DNA of 64,000 bases from CADEDV01 sp964596345 (GCA_964596345.1 CAZQSZ010000009.1:1-64000), one strand, 5' to 3'; positions 42,092 through 50,203 are shown, counted from the first letter of the stretch. Notes: generated by a model not told the origin, from the sequence alone. Numbers and translations: made by a program.

Positions 42092-42919
42092 TTACTCATC
42101 TTCCTCATCATTCATGATCATAAATGTATCGGCGTCTTTCCAGAAGGGGAATTTTTCCCGCACTGAATCAAGCTGTGTTTTTTCGAGAGTGAGGGTATAA
42201 ATATCCTCTTCGTCTTTTTTCGTGTACAGCACTTCTCCCAGCGGATCAATGATCATGCTTTCCCCGCTGTAGTGGATATTGTTTCCATCATCACCCACCC
42301 GGTTCACACCCACCACATAACACTGGTTTTCGATAGCCCTTGCCTGCAATAACGTTTTCCAGGCATGGATGCGCCGTTCCGGCCAGTTGGCCACATAGAT
42401 CAGTACATCATATTCTACCTCACCCCCCGCTCCCCGCTCCTGAAGGCGAGGGGGAGACTGTCTTGCCCAGACCGGGAACCGCAGATCATAACAAACGAGT
42501 AAGTTGATCTTCCAGCCTTTTACCGAAGCGATCAGCCGTTTATGGCCTGCGGTATAATGATCATCTTCGCCTGCATAAGCAAAGCGGTGCCGTTTATCAT
42601 ACACGCCATAGTGCCCGTTGGGCAGCATCCAGATAAGCCGGTTATAATAATGAGCCCCTTCTTTAATAATCACACTCCCGGTTAGTATCACTTTCTTTTG
42701 TGCGGCCATCCGTTTCATCCACTGCACGGTCTCCGCCTCCATGGTTTCCGCCAGTTCTCCGGGCCGCATACTGAAACCCGTACTGAACATTTCCGGCAGC
42801 ACCACGATTTCTGTTTTTTCTTTTATACCCATGATCTTTTCTTCCAGCATCTGCAGGTTGGCTGGTTTGTTTTCCCAGTGAAGATGTGTTTGTATAAGAG
42901 AGATGGTAAGAGTTGACAT
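42092..42919 (-). CDS. Carbon-nitrogen hydrolase (omega-amidase/Nit2-YafV type) with inserted peptide
   Basis: Nitrilase-superfamily amidohydrolase. The catalytic Glu-Lys-Cys triad is intact: Glu43 (VLPEMFSTGFSM), Lys109 (YDKRHRF) and Cys143 (LLVCYDLRFPVWAR). Family resemblance is to omega-amidases that deaminate alpha-ketoglutaramate and alpha-ketosuccinamate. After the catalytic strand, where relatives continue directly into EYDVLIYVANWPERR (NRN-type linker), this protein has QSPPRLQERGAGGEV (residues 154-168), 15 residues encoded exactly by a palindromic repeat. The reading frame is kept. The enzyme is otherwise complete at 275 residues. It is convergent with the S41 gene. Confidence 0.92.
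   Translation of the reverse strand: MSTLTISLIQTHLHWENKPANLQMLEEKIMGIKEKTEIVVLPEMFSTGFSMRPGELAETMEAETVQWMKRMAAQKKVILTGSVIIKEGAHYYNRLIWMLPNGHYGVYDKRHRFAYAGEDDHYTAGHKRLIASVKGWKINLLVCYDLRFPVWARQSPPRLQERGAGGEVEYDVLIYVANWPERRIHAWKTLLQARAIENQCYVVGVNRVGDDGNNIHYSGESMIIDPLGEVLYTKKDEEDIYTLTLEKTQLDSVREKFPFWKDADTFMIMNDEEDE
42416..42460. repeat. Palindromic repeat element, copy 2, inside the amidase gene
   Basis: Forty-five bases, exactly the codons for residues 154-168 of the amidase, form an imperfect hairpin: CTCCCCGCTCCT, GA, then AGGCGAGGGGGAG. The core resembles copy 1 at 42040-42070. In-frame insertion of a palindromic element into a coding sequence, as known for Rickettsia palindromic elements, is the likely origin. 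Confidence 0.75.
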
Positions 42920-42937
42920 GCTGTAAAATTAGTTGGA

Positions 42938-43054
42938 TTTGCGAAACCCGTTCCAGGCTTTTAAAATCTTGCGTAAACCGCTCTAAGCCTCTGAAAGTCA
43001 GGCCGACAATTTTTGGTAGCTATCAAACAAAACACTTCGTAGTTTCGCAAATAC
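42938..43054. repeat. attC-like inverted-repeat element, left side of the restriction-modification unit (incomplete)
   Basis: TTTGCGAAAC (42938-42947) and GTTTCGCAAA (43032-43041) form a perfect 10-bp inverted repeat 84 bp apart; ACGTTAGC (43047-43054) follows. The right-hand element at 47014-47143 has the same order: arm, inner sequence, arm, GCAAA, ACGTTAGC. The outer GCTAAC expected on the left is missing, so this copy seems truncated next to the amidase gene. Confidence 0.55.
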
Positions 43055-43291
43055 ACACGTTAGCAGCAACCCTAAAAGACGACACAAACAACAACAAACT
43101 AACAGTAAAACGACAGACAAAATGCCAACCCTTCGCAAAATAAAAAGAGCTGCAAGCCAACGCACAAGCCGACACAAATTGCAGCACATTTTATTTTGCC
43201 CAACCGCAGCCAAGCCCACCCACCACCCTACTTCTTGAGAAAGTTGAAGACTATTGATAAAATTTTTGACAAACAATCTGAAAAGACTTTT

Positions 43292-43299
43292 TACATTTG
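43292..43299 (+). promoter_or_regulatory. -7 element TACATTTG of the XRE gene
   Basis: Exact TAnnTTTG match; a TTTTTGAC that could serve as -33 lies 23 bp upstream (TTG at 43266-43268). Its last three bases are shared with the palindromic operator at 43297-43313. Confidence 0.65.
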
Positions 43300-43313
43300 A
43301 CAATAATTGTCAA
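43297..43313. promoter_or_regulatory. Palindromic operator TTGACAAT-A-ATTGTCAA
   Basis: A perfect 17-bp palindrome overlaps the end of the -7 element and lies just before the XRE start. A half-site TTGACAA is found at 43266-43272, about three helical turns upstream. This is the usual place for an autorepressor site; binding by the XRE protein is inference. Confidence 0.7.
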
Positions 43314-43328
43314 GTTAATATTATCAAA

Positions 43329-43631
43329 TTGAAAACGACCGGAGAAATAATAAGAGAACAGCGAGAAGCCAAAGGACTTCTTCTAAGACAAGTAGCAGCT
43401 AAACTCGATATAGACACAGCTATTTTAAGCAAAATCGAAAGAGGAGAGAGGAAGGCTACAAGAGAACAAATTGTTTCGCTTGCCGAAATTCTCGACCTCA
43501 AAAAAGATGACTTACTTATTCAGTATTTGAGTGAGAACATTGCCTATGAAATTGCAGACGATGACCTTGCGAAGCAAGCGTTAAAAGTAGCTGAGAAAAA
43601 AGTCGAATACATTAAAAAGAACAGAAAATGA
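43329..43631 (+). CDS. XRE-family regulator of the restriction-modification operon
   Basis: A 100-residue helix-turn-helix protein: LKTTGEIIREQREAKGLLLRQ, the HTH core DIDTAILSKIERGERKATREQI, and a C-terminal helical part (ALKVAEKKVEYIKKN). This family of short regulators is common upstream of type I and IIG-like methylase genes. The start is probably TTG at 43329 (reading MKTTGEII); the frame is also open from 43254, but that start would place the palindromic operator inside the gene. Its stop overlaps the ATG of the methylase gene (ATGA), so the two are co-translated. Confidence 0.87.
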   Translation: MKTTGEIIREQREAKGLLLRQVAAKLDIDTAILSKIERGERKATREQIVSLAEILDLKKDDLLIQYLSENIAYEIADDDLAKQALKVAEKKVEYIKKNRK

Positions 43632-46471
43632 CAGGAAAAGAATTTTTAGAACTACTCGGGTTTAAAACTAAAAATGGAACTTTATTCCAAACGGATTATA
43701 AGTTACACAGCTATACTATCAAGGTTGATGTTGCAAAGGGCAAAATTCATTATCGTAATGATGAACAAACCACAGTAGAACGTCAAGATGATGGACAAAT
43801 CCAACTAGGCGATAAAACAACATCTCATTTTAAACCTGAACAACATCCATTATACCAAGAATCATTGGTTGTGTTAGAATGTGTTGATAGGTTATTAAGA
43901 AAGGGCTATAATCCAAATGACATTCATTTAGAAAGACGTTATCCGTCTGGCAGAGGAGCAAGTGGTGGAAAATCTGATGTTTGTGTATATGGCAAGGATG
44001 GAAAATCACTTTTAGTTATTGAATGTAAAACCTGGGGGACCGAATTTGAAGGCGAAAAGAAAAAAATGGATGAACACGGTGGTCAGGTTTTCGCTTATTT
44101 AGCCAATGACCAAAATGCTAAGTTCCTTGTGGTCTATGCCTCAAAACCAAATTCAGAAAAGACGGCTGATGATAAGTTTGATTACGAAAACATCATTGTT
44201 CAAATAAAAGACCGTGAAGAAGATTTAAAAAAGAGTTCAAAACAAATTGAAGAAGAAAACATCAAACTTTACCGAGATGCAAAAAATAAAAAGGAATATT
44301 TTGAGGTTTGGAAAGAATCCTTTAATAAATATTTTCACTTCAACGGAATATTTGATGATGATGCAAACGCATATTCTCTTGAATTAAAAGCACTCAAAAA
44401 GAAGAACCTAAAACAGCTTGAAGATGCAACAGGTTTATTCAACAAGTTTGCTGAGATATTGAGGCATAACAATATTTCTGACAACGCAAATGCTTTTAAT
44501 AAAATACTGTCGTTATTCCTTTGCAAAATCGTTGATGAAGAAAAAAACGATGAAGATGTTTTAGATTTTCAAGTAAAAGAAGATGAAGAATACGAACATA
44601 TAATAGACCGTTTACAAGCTCTTTATCAAAAGGGAATGAAAAAGCTAAACGAAGAAATTGTTTATTACTCAGAGAATGAGTTACACGACATTATTAAGTT
44701 ATACCCAAAACAAACCCCTATTGAAAAAGTTGAAGCGATTTTCAGAGAATTAAAATACTATACAAACAATGAGTTTGCTTTTAAGGAGGTGCATAATAAA
44801 AACCTATTTATACAAAATGGTAGAGTTCTAACGGAGGTAATAAAATTATTGCAAAATTTCCGTTTTCGTTTTACAAGCAAACAGCAAGTTCTTGGCGACT
44901 TTTTTGAATTAATGCTTAACCACGGAGTTAAACAATCGGAAGGTCAATTCTTCACACCAATACCAATTGTGAGATACATTATTCTTTCACTTGGCTATGA
45001 AAATTTGATTAACTCAAAAATTGAAAAAGGTGAAGACCATATTCTACCCAAAGTTCTTGATTATGCCTGCGGAGCAGGACACTTTCTAACAGAAAGTGTT
45101 GAGGAATTGCAAAGTAAAATTAAGCAAATTGATACATTAAAACTTTCAACAGAATTACAAAAAAAAATTAAAAAGTATAGTAAAGGAACAGAATGGGCAC
45201 AAGATTATATTTTCGGTATTGAAAAGGATTACAGACTTGCAAGGACTTCACAAATTGCTTGTTATATCAATGGAGATGGAGATGCAAACATAATCTTTGG
45301 CGATGGATTAGAAGAGCACGAACAACTAAAACTAAATAAAAAGAAATTTGATATTGTAGTCGCAAATCCTCCTTATGCTGTTGATGCTTTCAAAAATTAC
45401 TTAAATGTAGGTAGGGCAAATTATGAACTATTTGATAGCTTGACTGAAACAAGTGACGAAATAGAAACTGTATTTATTGAAAGAACAAAGCAAGTATTAA
45501 AGAATGGTGGACTGGCTGGTATCGTTTTACCAACATCCATTTTTGAAAGCGGTGGCATTTACACAAAAGCAAGAGAAATCCTTCTCAAACATTTTGAAAT
45601 AAAAGGAATTACAATTTTAGGCAGCAAAACATTTATTGCAACCAATGTAAAAACATTAATAGTATTTCTTAAGCGTAGAGATGATGGCTTTGTAAAGGAT
45701 AGAGAATATATTACCTCGGACTTGTTTACTAATACAAAGTATGCAGCAGACATAAGATATATTGATGCCAACCGCTTTCTAAAAATGTTTGTTGAATATA
45801 GAGGTTTAGAATTAGAGCATTATGAAAGATTTCTGAAACTTGAAATTTCAACAGAGTTATCTGAAACTGATACGTTTGTTGATTATAAAACAGAATTTGA
45901 CAACAGCACGAAAATAAAAGACCATAAAAACAAACCTGCTTTTAAAAAGCTAACAACAGCAGAACAAGATGCTGAATTGCAAAAAATGTTTTATCACTAT
46001 TGTAAGGATATTGAAAAAGAAAAATTCTTTTATTTCCTATTAACGCTTTCAGATGGGGAAAAGAATCCAACTACAATTGAAAAATATTATGACTATCAGC
46101 AAACAGTAATTGTAAAAACAGGAAAAGATATTGATGAGCAAAAAGAGTTTTTAGGTTACGAGTTTAGTAAACGTAAAAGGCAAGAGGGAATTAAAATCAA
46201 TAACTATGGTGGAAAGTTATTTGATGAGATTAATCCAAACAATCCCGAAAAAGCCAGTTCTTACATAAGAAAATCTATTCAAAATGAAGAAATCACAACA
46301 ATTGACACAGCAGTAAGTAAACACGTTCAAGTATTTTCTCTTGCGGAGTTGATTGATTTTGACTCCATAGATTTTGATAAAAAGTTAAGACTGAAACTAT
46401 TTCAAAAACCAACTGGGAAGATGTTTGGGGTTCAACAGAGATTAAATCCTTATCGCCAGACATTGCAATAA
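43628..46471 (+). CDS. Restriction nuclease-DNA methyltransferase fusion, C-terminal specificity domain frameshifted off
   Basis: A 947-residue protein combining R and M functions. Residues 80-200 hold an HsdR_N-type PD-(D/E)xK nuclease (SDVCV with Asp117, then VIECK with Glu132 and Lys134). Residues about 400-700 are an N6-adenine methyltransferase of the HsdM type: QFFTPIPIVRYI, SAM-binding LDYACGAGHFL and catalytic NPPY (580-583). There is no helicase motor, so this is a type IIG/BcgI-like or compact type I-derived enzyme. In this sequence the frame ends 15 codons past the point where a specificity domain should join; the specificity part continues in the -1 frame from about 46402. The gene is strikingly AT-rich compared with its neighbours. 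Confidence 0.9.
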   Translation: MTGKEFLELLGFKTKNGTLFQTDYKLHSYTIKVDVAKGKIHYRNDEQTTVERQDDGQIQLGDKTTSHFKPEQHPLYQESLVVLECVDRLLRKGYNPNDIHLERRYPSGRGASGGKSDVCVYGKDGKSLLVIECKTWGTEFEGEKKKMDEHGGQVFAYLANDQNAKFLVVYASKPNSEKTADDKFDYENIIVQIKDREEDLKKSSKQIEEENIKLYRDAKNKKEYFEVWKESFNKYFHFNGIFDDDANAYSLELKALKKKNLKQLEDATGLFNKFAEILRHNNISDNANAFNKILSLFLCKIVDEEKNDEDVLDFQVKEDEEYEHIIDRLQALYQKGMKKLNEEIVYYSENELHDIIKLYPKQTPIEKVEAIFRELKYYTNNEFAFKEVHNKNLFIQNGRVLTEVIKLLQNFRFRFTSKQQVLGDFFELMLNHGVKQSEGQFFTPIPIVRYIILSLGYENLINSKIEKGEDHILPKVLDYACGAGHFLTESVEELQSKIKQIDTLKLSTELQKKIKKYSKGTEWAQDYIFGIEKDYRLARTSQIACYINGDGDANIIFGDGLEEHEQLKLNKKKFDIVVANPPYAVDAFKNYLNVGRANYELFDSLTETSDEIETVFIERTKQVLKNGGLAGIVLPTSIFESGGIYTKAREILLKHFEIKGITILGSKTFIATNVKTLIVFLKRRDDGFVKDREYITSDLFTNTKYAADIRYIDANRFLKMFVEYRGLELEHYERFLKLEISTELSETDTFVDYKTEFDNSTKIKDHKNKPAFKKLTTAEQDAELQKMFYHYCKDIEKEKFFYFLLTLSDGEKNPTTIEKYYDYQQTVIVKTGKDIDEQKEFLGYEFSKRKRQEGIKINNYGGKLFDEINPNNPEKASSYIRKSIQNEEITTIDTAVSKHVQVFSLAELIDFDSIDFDKKLRLKLFQKPTGKMFGVQQRLNPYRQTLQ

Positions 46472-46977
46472 TTCAAAAAGGAAGTTCCATTACTAAAGCT
46501 AAAACTGTAACTGGCAAAATTCCAGTTGTTGCAGGCGGACAACAACCTGCTTATTTTCATAATGTAGCAAATAGACCCAAAAATATCATTACAGTTAGTG
46601 CCTCTGGAGCATATGCTGGTTTTCTAAACTTCTGGGACACTGAAATTTTTGCTTCAGACTGCACGACAATAAAATCAATCAATGAGGATGAAATATCGAC
46701 TGATTTACTTTATGAGATTCTCAAAATAGTTCAACCAGAGATATATAAACTACAAAGAGGACAAGCACAACCACACGTTTATCCAAGAGACATTTCAAAA
46801 ATCAAAATTCCTGTTCCAAACAAAGAGCAACAGAAATTAATCAAGAAAGATTTAGTAAAATTAAATAGCGACAGAGGTAAGTATTTAGCTCAAGGTGTAG
46901 CAGTTCAAGATTTGGAAAAAGTATTACAAGACGAAAAGAAAAAAATAATTGTGAAACATTGCTTCAATTCAAAATAA
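46402..46977 (+). pseudogene. HsdS-like target-recognition domain, out of frame with the methylase
   Basis: In the -1 frame relative to the methylase, 191 residues read from SKTNWEDVWGSTEIKSLSPD through IAIIQKGSSITKAKTVTGK, IPVVAGGQQPAYFHNVANRP, and on to HVYPRDISKIKIPVPNKEQQ and a coiled tail. This is one target-recognition domain with its conserved end (IPVPNKEQQKLIKKDL), which sets DNA specificity in type I and IIG enzymes. Adding one base near 46402-46408 (in the run TTTCAAAAACC) would join it to the methylase to give about 1117 residues. Sequencing error, true frameshift, or phase-variable or programmed slippage are all possible. Confidence 0.85.
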
Positions 46978-47013
46978 GAAGCCAACGCACAGTGACAGAC
47001 AAGAAGGGCGGCA

Positions 47014-47143
47014 GCTAACAGCGGCTTGGCGTAATGGCGGGTGCAATGCTTCGTATGACAGTTTTGTGGTAGGTTCAAGTGCAGTTCTTCGATTGAACTT
47101 TTGTTCTAAAATCCGCCTCTACGCCAAGCCGCAAAACGTTAGC
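47014..47143. repeat. attC-like long inverted-repeat element, right end of the restriction-modification unit
   Basis: The ends are GCTAAC (47014-47019) and GTTAGC (47138-47143). Inside are a perfect 13-bp arm pair, GCGGCTTGGCGTA (47021-47033) and TACGCCAAGCCGC (47120-47132), an inner pair GGCGG/CCGCC (47036-47040/47113-47117), and a small hairpin GTTCAA/TTGAAC (47073-47098). Whole element 130 bp, with extra unpaired bases on the right arm. This organisation, with inverted core sites ending in GTTAGC and a long stem, is like an integron attC site. Confidence 0.7.
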
Positions 47144-47161
47144 ATCATTCAAAAACTATAC

Positions 47162-48337
47162 ATGAGAAAATTGATACCCCTGTATTTTTTATGTGTGTCC
47201 GTTTTCTCCGTCAAAGCACAAGATTCATACTATGACCATATTGCAGTTGGGAAATACAGCGTTCGCTACAGCGACACTGTTATTTATGATCCTGCCATAC
47301 ACTATGAACAATATGGCTATTCCGGGCCTGCACCTTTATTTGTTCAGGTATGGTTTCCTTCCATGAAGGCTACAGCCAAAAAAAGACTGACTTTTGGCCA
47401 GTATAAACTTCCTGCTGTTCCGGCCGGGTTATCCCGGGTATATGAAAAACTCAGCTCGCATATGGATGAAATATTTATCCGGGACGGAATAGAATCCAAT
47501 ATGGAGAATGATGAACCGATTGATTACGGCCATCTTACAACCCGCCAGGTTCTTGAGAAAATAAATCGTTTGGCCACCATCAGCAGCCGCTCAGCTATTG
47601 ATGCTAAACTTGATTATCCTGTAATCGTTTACCAGCACGGGTCGCAGGGGCTATCTTCTGAGAATACGGTGATGGCAGAATATTTTGCATCACATGGCTA
47701 TGTTTTTATTACCGCTAATTTTCATCTGCCCTACGAGAATACGATTTATGGATTATTACCCTACCATCTTGAAAAAGAAAATAAGCACAACCAGAGCAGT
47801 GCTAAAGCTCTTATCAATTTTGCCAAATCAATAGCTGCCCGGGAGAAGGTATTTTTTATCGGGCACAGTTGGGGGGCCCAGGAAGGCTGGTGCTTCCTGG
47901 ATGATCCGGCATGGGCGGATGCATTTGTTTCGATGGAAACCACCATTGAATTTAAAAAAGACACGGCGAGAATAAAAGAATTATGGCCCTATGTATGGGA
48001 TGCTATACAAGTGAAGAGAAATACATTTTCCATACCTGTTCTGTTATTTGCTGCTGCAGATGATGATACAAACTTTGATTTTTTTAAAGGCCTCAGTTCC
48101 GCCCCCATGATTTTTGCCTCCTATAAAGAACCTTTTGCTCACAACAGTTATACATCCCTGTCAATGATGCGCTGCTTTTTAAGGAAGGATATTAATCAGC
48201 CCGACTCAGCGATGCTGATGAGCCAGGTAAAAGGATATGCCCGGCACCTCGACCTGATACATGCCTTTTTTAAAGCTTTACTGAAAAATGAAAAATTGAA
48301 TTTGTCTCCGTTTGACAACTATTTCAAATTCGAATAA
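47162..48337 (+). CDS. Secreted alpha/beta hydrolase (PAF-acetylhydrolase/dienelactone-hydrolase-like)
   Basis: A 391-residue exported hydrolase with the nucleophile elbow FFIGHSWGAQEG (Ser in GHSWG), an oxyanion loop segment YQHGSQGLSSE, and a late DDDTNFDF stretch that may carry the acid residue; HNSY near the C-terminus may hold the His. The signal peptide (MRKLIPLYFLCVSVFSVKAQ) fixes the start at the ATG at 47162, only 18 bases after the end of the attC-like element; the frame upstream runs through that element and is not coding. Substrate unknown; ester hydrolysis is expected. Confidence 0.87.
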   Translation: MRKLIPLYFLCVSVFSVKAQDSYYDHIAVGKYSVRYSDTVIYDPAIHYEQYGYSGPAPLFVQVWFPSMKATAKKRLTFGQYKLPAVPAGLSRVYEKLSSHMDEIFIRDGIESNMENDEPIDYGHLTTRQVLEKINRLATISSRSAIDAKLDYPVIVYQHGSQGLSSENTVMAEYFASHGYVFITANFHLPYENTIYGLLPYHLEKENKHNQSSAKALINFAKSIAAREKVFFIGHSWGAQEGWCFLDDPAWADAFVSMETTIEFKKDTARIKELWPYVWDAIQVKRNTFSIPVLLFAAADDDTNFDFFKGLSSAPMIFASYKEPFAHNSYTSLSMMRCFLRKDINQPDSAMLMSQVKGYARHLDLIHAFFKALLKNEKLNLSPFDNYFKFE

Positions 48338-48412
48338 AATACTAACAACAGCTTCCCGCAATAAATATTTCCCGGCTCCCCGGCTTGTTGTAACTTACTG
48401 TTCATCGCTTAC

Positions 48413-49240
48413 ATGGAAACGAAGTTTTACATCCCACACCCCCTGCTGCAGGACCTGGTGCAGTGCATCATGATCGTGCATGCCAAAACGGATGCGGCTG
48501 CACCGGCGGTGGTTTGTCCTTACCCGCCGACGCCGCAAAATTCCCTGTTCTTTTATATCAACGACCGCATCAAAGTGCAGCCAGAAGGAGCAACTGGTTT
48601 TATGGAGCAGCCGCGGAGTGTGCTGGTGGGTCCGCAGCTCAGCCGTGTCAGCATCGACGTGAACAGGGACCATAAGGCCGTACGGGTGGGATTTCATCCC
48701 GGTGGCCTGCACCGGTTACTGGGTTTGTCTATGGCAGAAATGCTGGATGGCAGTTGCGATGCAGCAGCTATATTCGGAAATGAGATGAAGGAACTGGATG
48801 AAAAATTGCAGGAAGCAAAACACTTTGATGCTATCAAAGATATCGTGGAGCAATTCCTGCTGAAGAAGGTGGGCCGTGTCAAGGATATTCTACCTTTTGA
48901 TAAAGCCATGCTGGCCTTGCTGCAATCTGGCGGTATGATGCCTGTTGAAAAAGTAGCCTCCCTGGCCTGCTTAAGCCTTCGGCAGTTTGAACGGGTGAGC
49001 AAAGAACGCATCGGCCTGCCACCGAAATTATTTGCCCGGATCACCCGTTTTTCAAAAGCTTACCGCCTGCGGGAAAATTGCAGCGGCCTGAGCTGGACAC
49101 AGATCGCTTATGAATGTAATTACTTCGACCAGATGCACCTGATCCGCGACTTTAAACAATTTGCAGGTGTATTACCCCGCCTGATCGAAAAAGAACTGGA
49201 ACGTTCCCCCATCCGCCTGCAGGCTTCGCTGCGTTTATAA
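48413..49240 (+). CDS. AraC-family transcriptional regulator
   Basis: A 275-residue regulator with an N-terminal sensory part (MYIPHPLL-type start, FFYINDRIKVQPEGATGFMEQP) of the DUF6597 kind common in Bacteroidota and a C-terminal double HTH: SLACLSLRQFERVSKERIGLPPKLFARITRFSKAYRL and SWTQIAYECNYFDQMHLIRDFKQFAGVLPRLI. Target genes are not evident; it stands between the hydrolase and a metallopeptidase-like gene on the same strand. Confidence 0.9.
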   Translation: METKFYIPHPLLQDLVQCIMIVHAKTDAAAPAVVCPYPPTPQNSLFFYINDRIKVQPEGATGFMEQPRSVLVGPQLSRVSIDVNRDHKAVRVGFHPGGLHRLLGLSMAEMLDGSCDAAAIFGNEMKELDEKLQEAKHFDAIKDIVEQFLLKKVGRVKDILPFDKAMLALLQSGGMMPVEKVASLACLSLRQFERVSKERIGLPPKLFARITRFSKAYRLRENCSGLSWTQIAYECNYFDQMHLIRDFKQFAGVLPRLIEKELERSPIRLQASLRL

Positions 49241-49300
49241 TGTCGTTTTTTTACTATTTACCGGGCCAGCCGTGAACGAGTTTTACAGCAAACAACCCGT

Positions 49301-50203
49301 ATGCAAAAAAATATTTGGCTCCCCGCTTTATTTCTCTGTGCAGTAAGCATGGAGATCACTGCTCAACAGTTCGATAAACTCCAGGCACTGGAACAAACAA
49401 CGATCACTACCTATTACAGCAAAGGGTTCCAGCCACGGGCAACCGCTATCAGCAAGCGGGTGGAAAAAGCGATCCGTTTTCACCGGCAACTCGTAAACTT
49501 TCAGCCAACAGTAACCCTGTTGGTTTTATCCGCTGCTGACTGGAGCAGCTATACAACTTTTCCTGTCTATGGCATGCCTCATTACAACAATGCACAAACG
49601 CTGATTGTGGCGGCTGAAGACAATCCTTTCTGGAAAAGTTTTCTGCCCCCGCCGGATCAGTTACCGGCAGCGCTGCGTACACAAATTGAAACCGTGTACC
49701 GCAACAGCAACGGCGAAATCAGCATGGAAGGGTTTTTTGATCTGCTGGCCTTACATGAACTGGGCCATGCGTTTCACCAGCAGGGCGGACTTCAAATGCA
49801 GCGCAAATGGATGGGCGAATTGTTCTGCAATATTTTACTGCACACTTATATTGCGGAAGAAGAACCGGGGCAATTACCGGCCCTCACCGTTTTTCCCCGC
49901 ATGGTGATCAGTGCAGGCAGCAAAGAATTTAAATATACCAGCCTGCAGGAACTGGAGGAACATTATGAAGAGATCGGGAAGATGCATGCAAAAAATTATG
50001 GCTGGTACCAATGCCGCTGGCATGCAGCCGCCGGCGATATCTATGCTGCAGCGGGGAAAGAACTGGTGCCAACACTCTGGAAAGCATTGCAACAACAACA
50101 GGAAAAATTAACTGATGCAGACCTGCTCCATTTCCTGGATAGCGCTGTACATACAAGTATCGCCGCTATGATGCGGAATTGGGATACGGCAGCGGTACAA
50201 TAA
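49301..50203 (+). CDS. Secreted protein with HExxH zinc-peptidase motif
   Basis: A 300-residue exported protein (signal peptide MQKNIWLPALFLCAVSMEITAQ). It contains HELGHAFHQ at residues 152-160, the zinc-binding HExxH of metallopeptidases, and a following Glu in KWMGELF (173), 16 residues on, which could be the third zinc ligand of a gluzincin. I do not recognise the exact family. The gene stands alone with no apparent partner. Confidence 0.75.
   Translation: MQKNIWLPALFLCAVSMEITAQQFDKLQALEQTTITTYYSKGFQPRATAISKRVEKAIRFHRQLVNFQPTVTLLVLSAADWSSYTTFPVYGMPHYNNAQTLIVAAEDNPFWKSFLPPPDQLPAALRTQIETVYRNSNGEISMEGFFDLLALHELGHAFHQQGGLQMQRKWMGELFCNILLHTYIAEEEPGQLPALTVFPRMVISAGSKEFKYTSLQELEEHYEEIGKMHAKNYGWYQCRWHAAAGDIYAAAGKELVPTLWKALQQQQEKLTDADLLHFLDSAVHTSIAAMMRNWDTAAVQ

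Larger units (their letters stand above)
43055..43328. other. Gene-free A+C-rich leader of the restriction-modification unit
   Basis: No gene is seen here. On the plus strand G and T are rare (11 of 60 bases in 43081-43140). It contains AAGCCAACGCACA (43154-43166), which is repeated at 46979-46991 after the restriction-modification genes, and the promoter and operator of the XRE gene at its end. Confidence 0.6.

Noticed and set aside
42998..43303. 101-codon open frame on the minus strand in the leader of the restriction-modification unit
   Set aside because: It is a by-product of the A+C-rich strand; the translation is low-complexity Leu/Cys/Val and no start signal is seen.
47066..47161. N-terminal extension of the hydrolase through the attC-like element
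   Set aside because: The translated extension is encoded by the right half of the inverted-repeat element; the ATG at 47162 gives a clean signal peptide.
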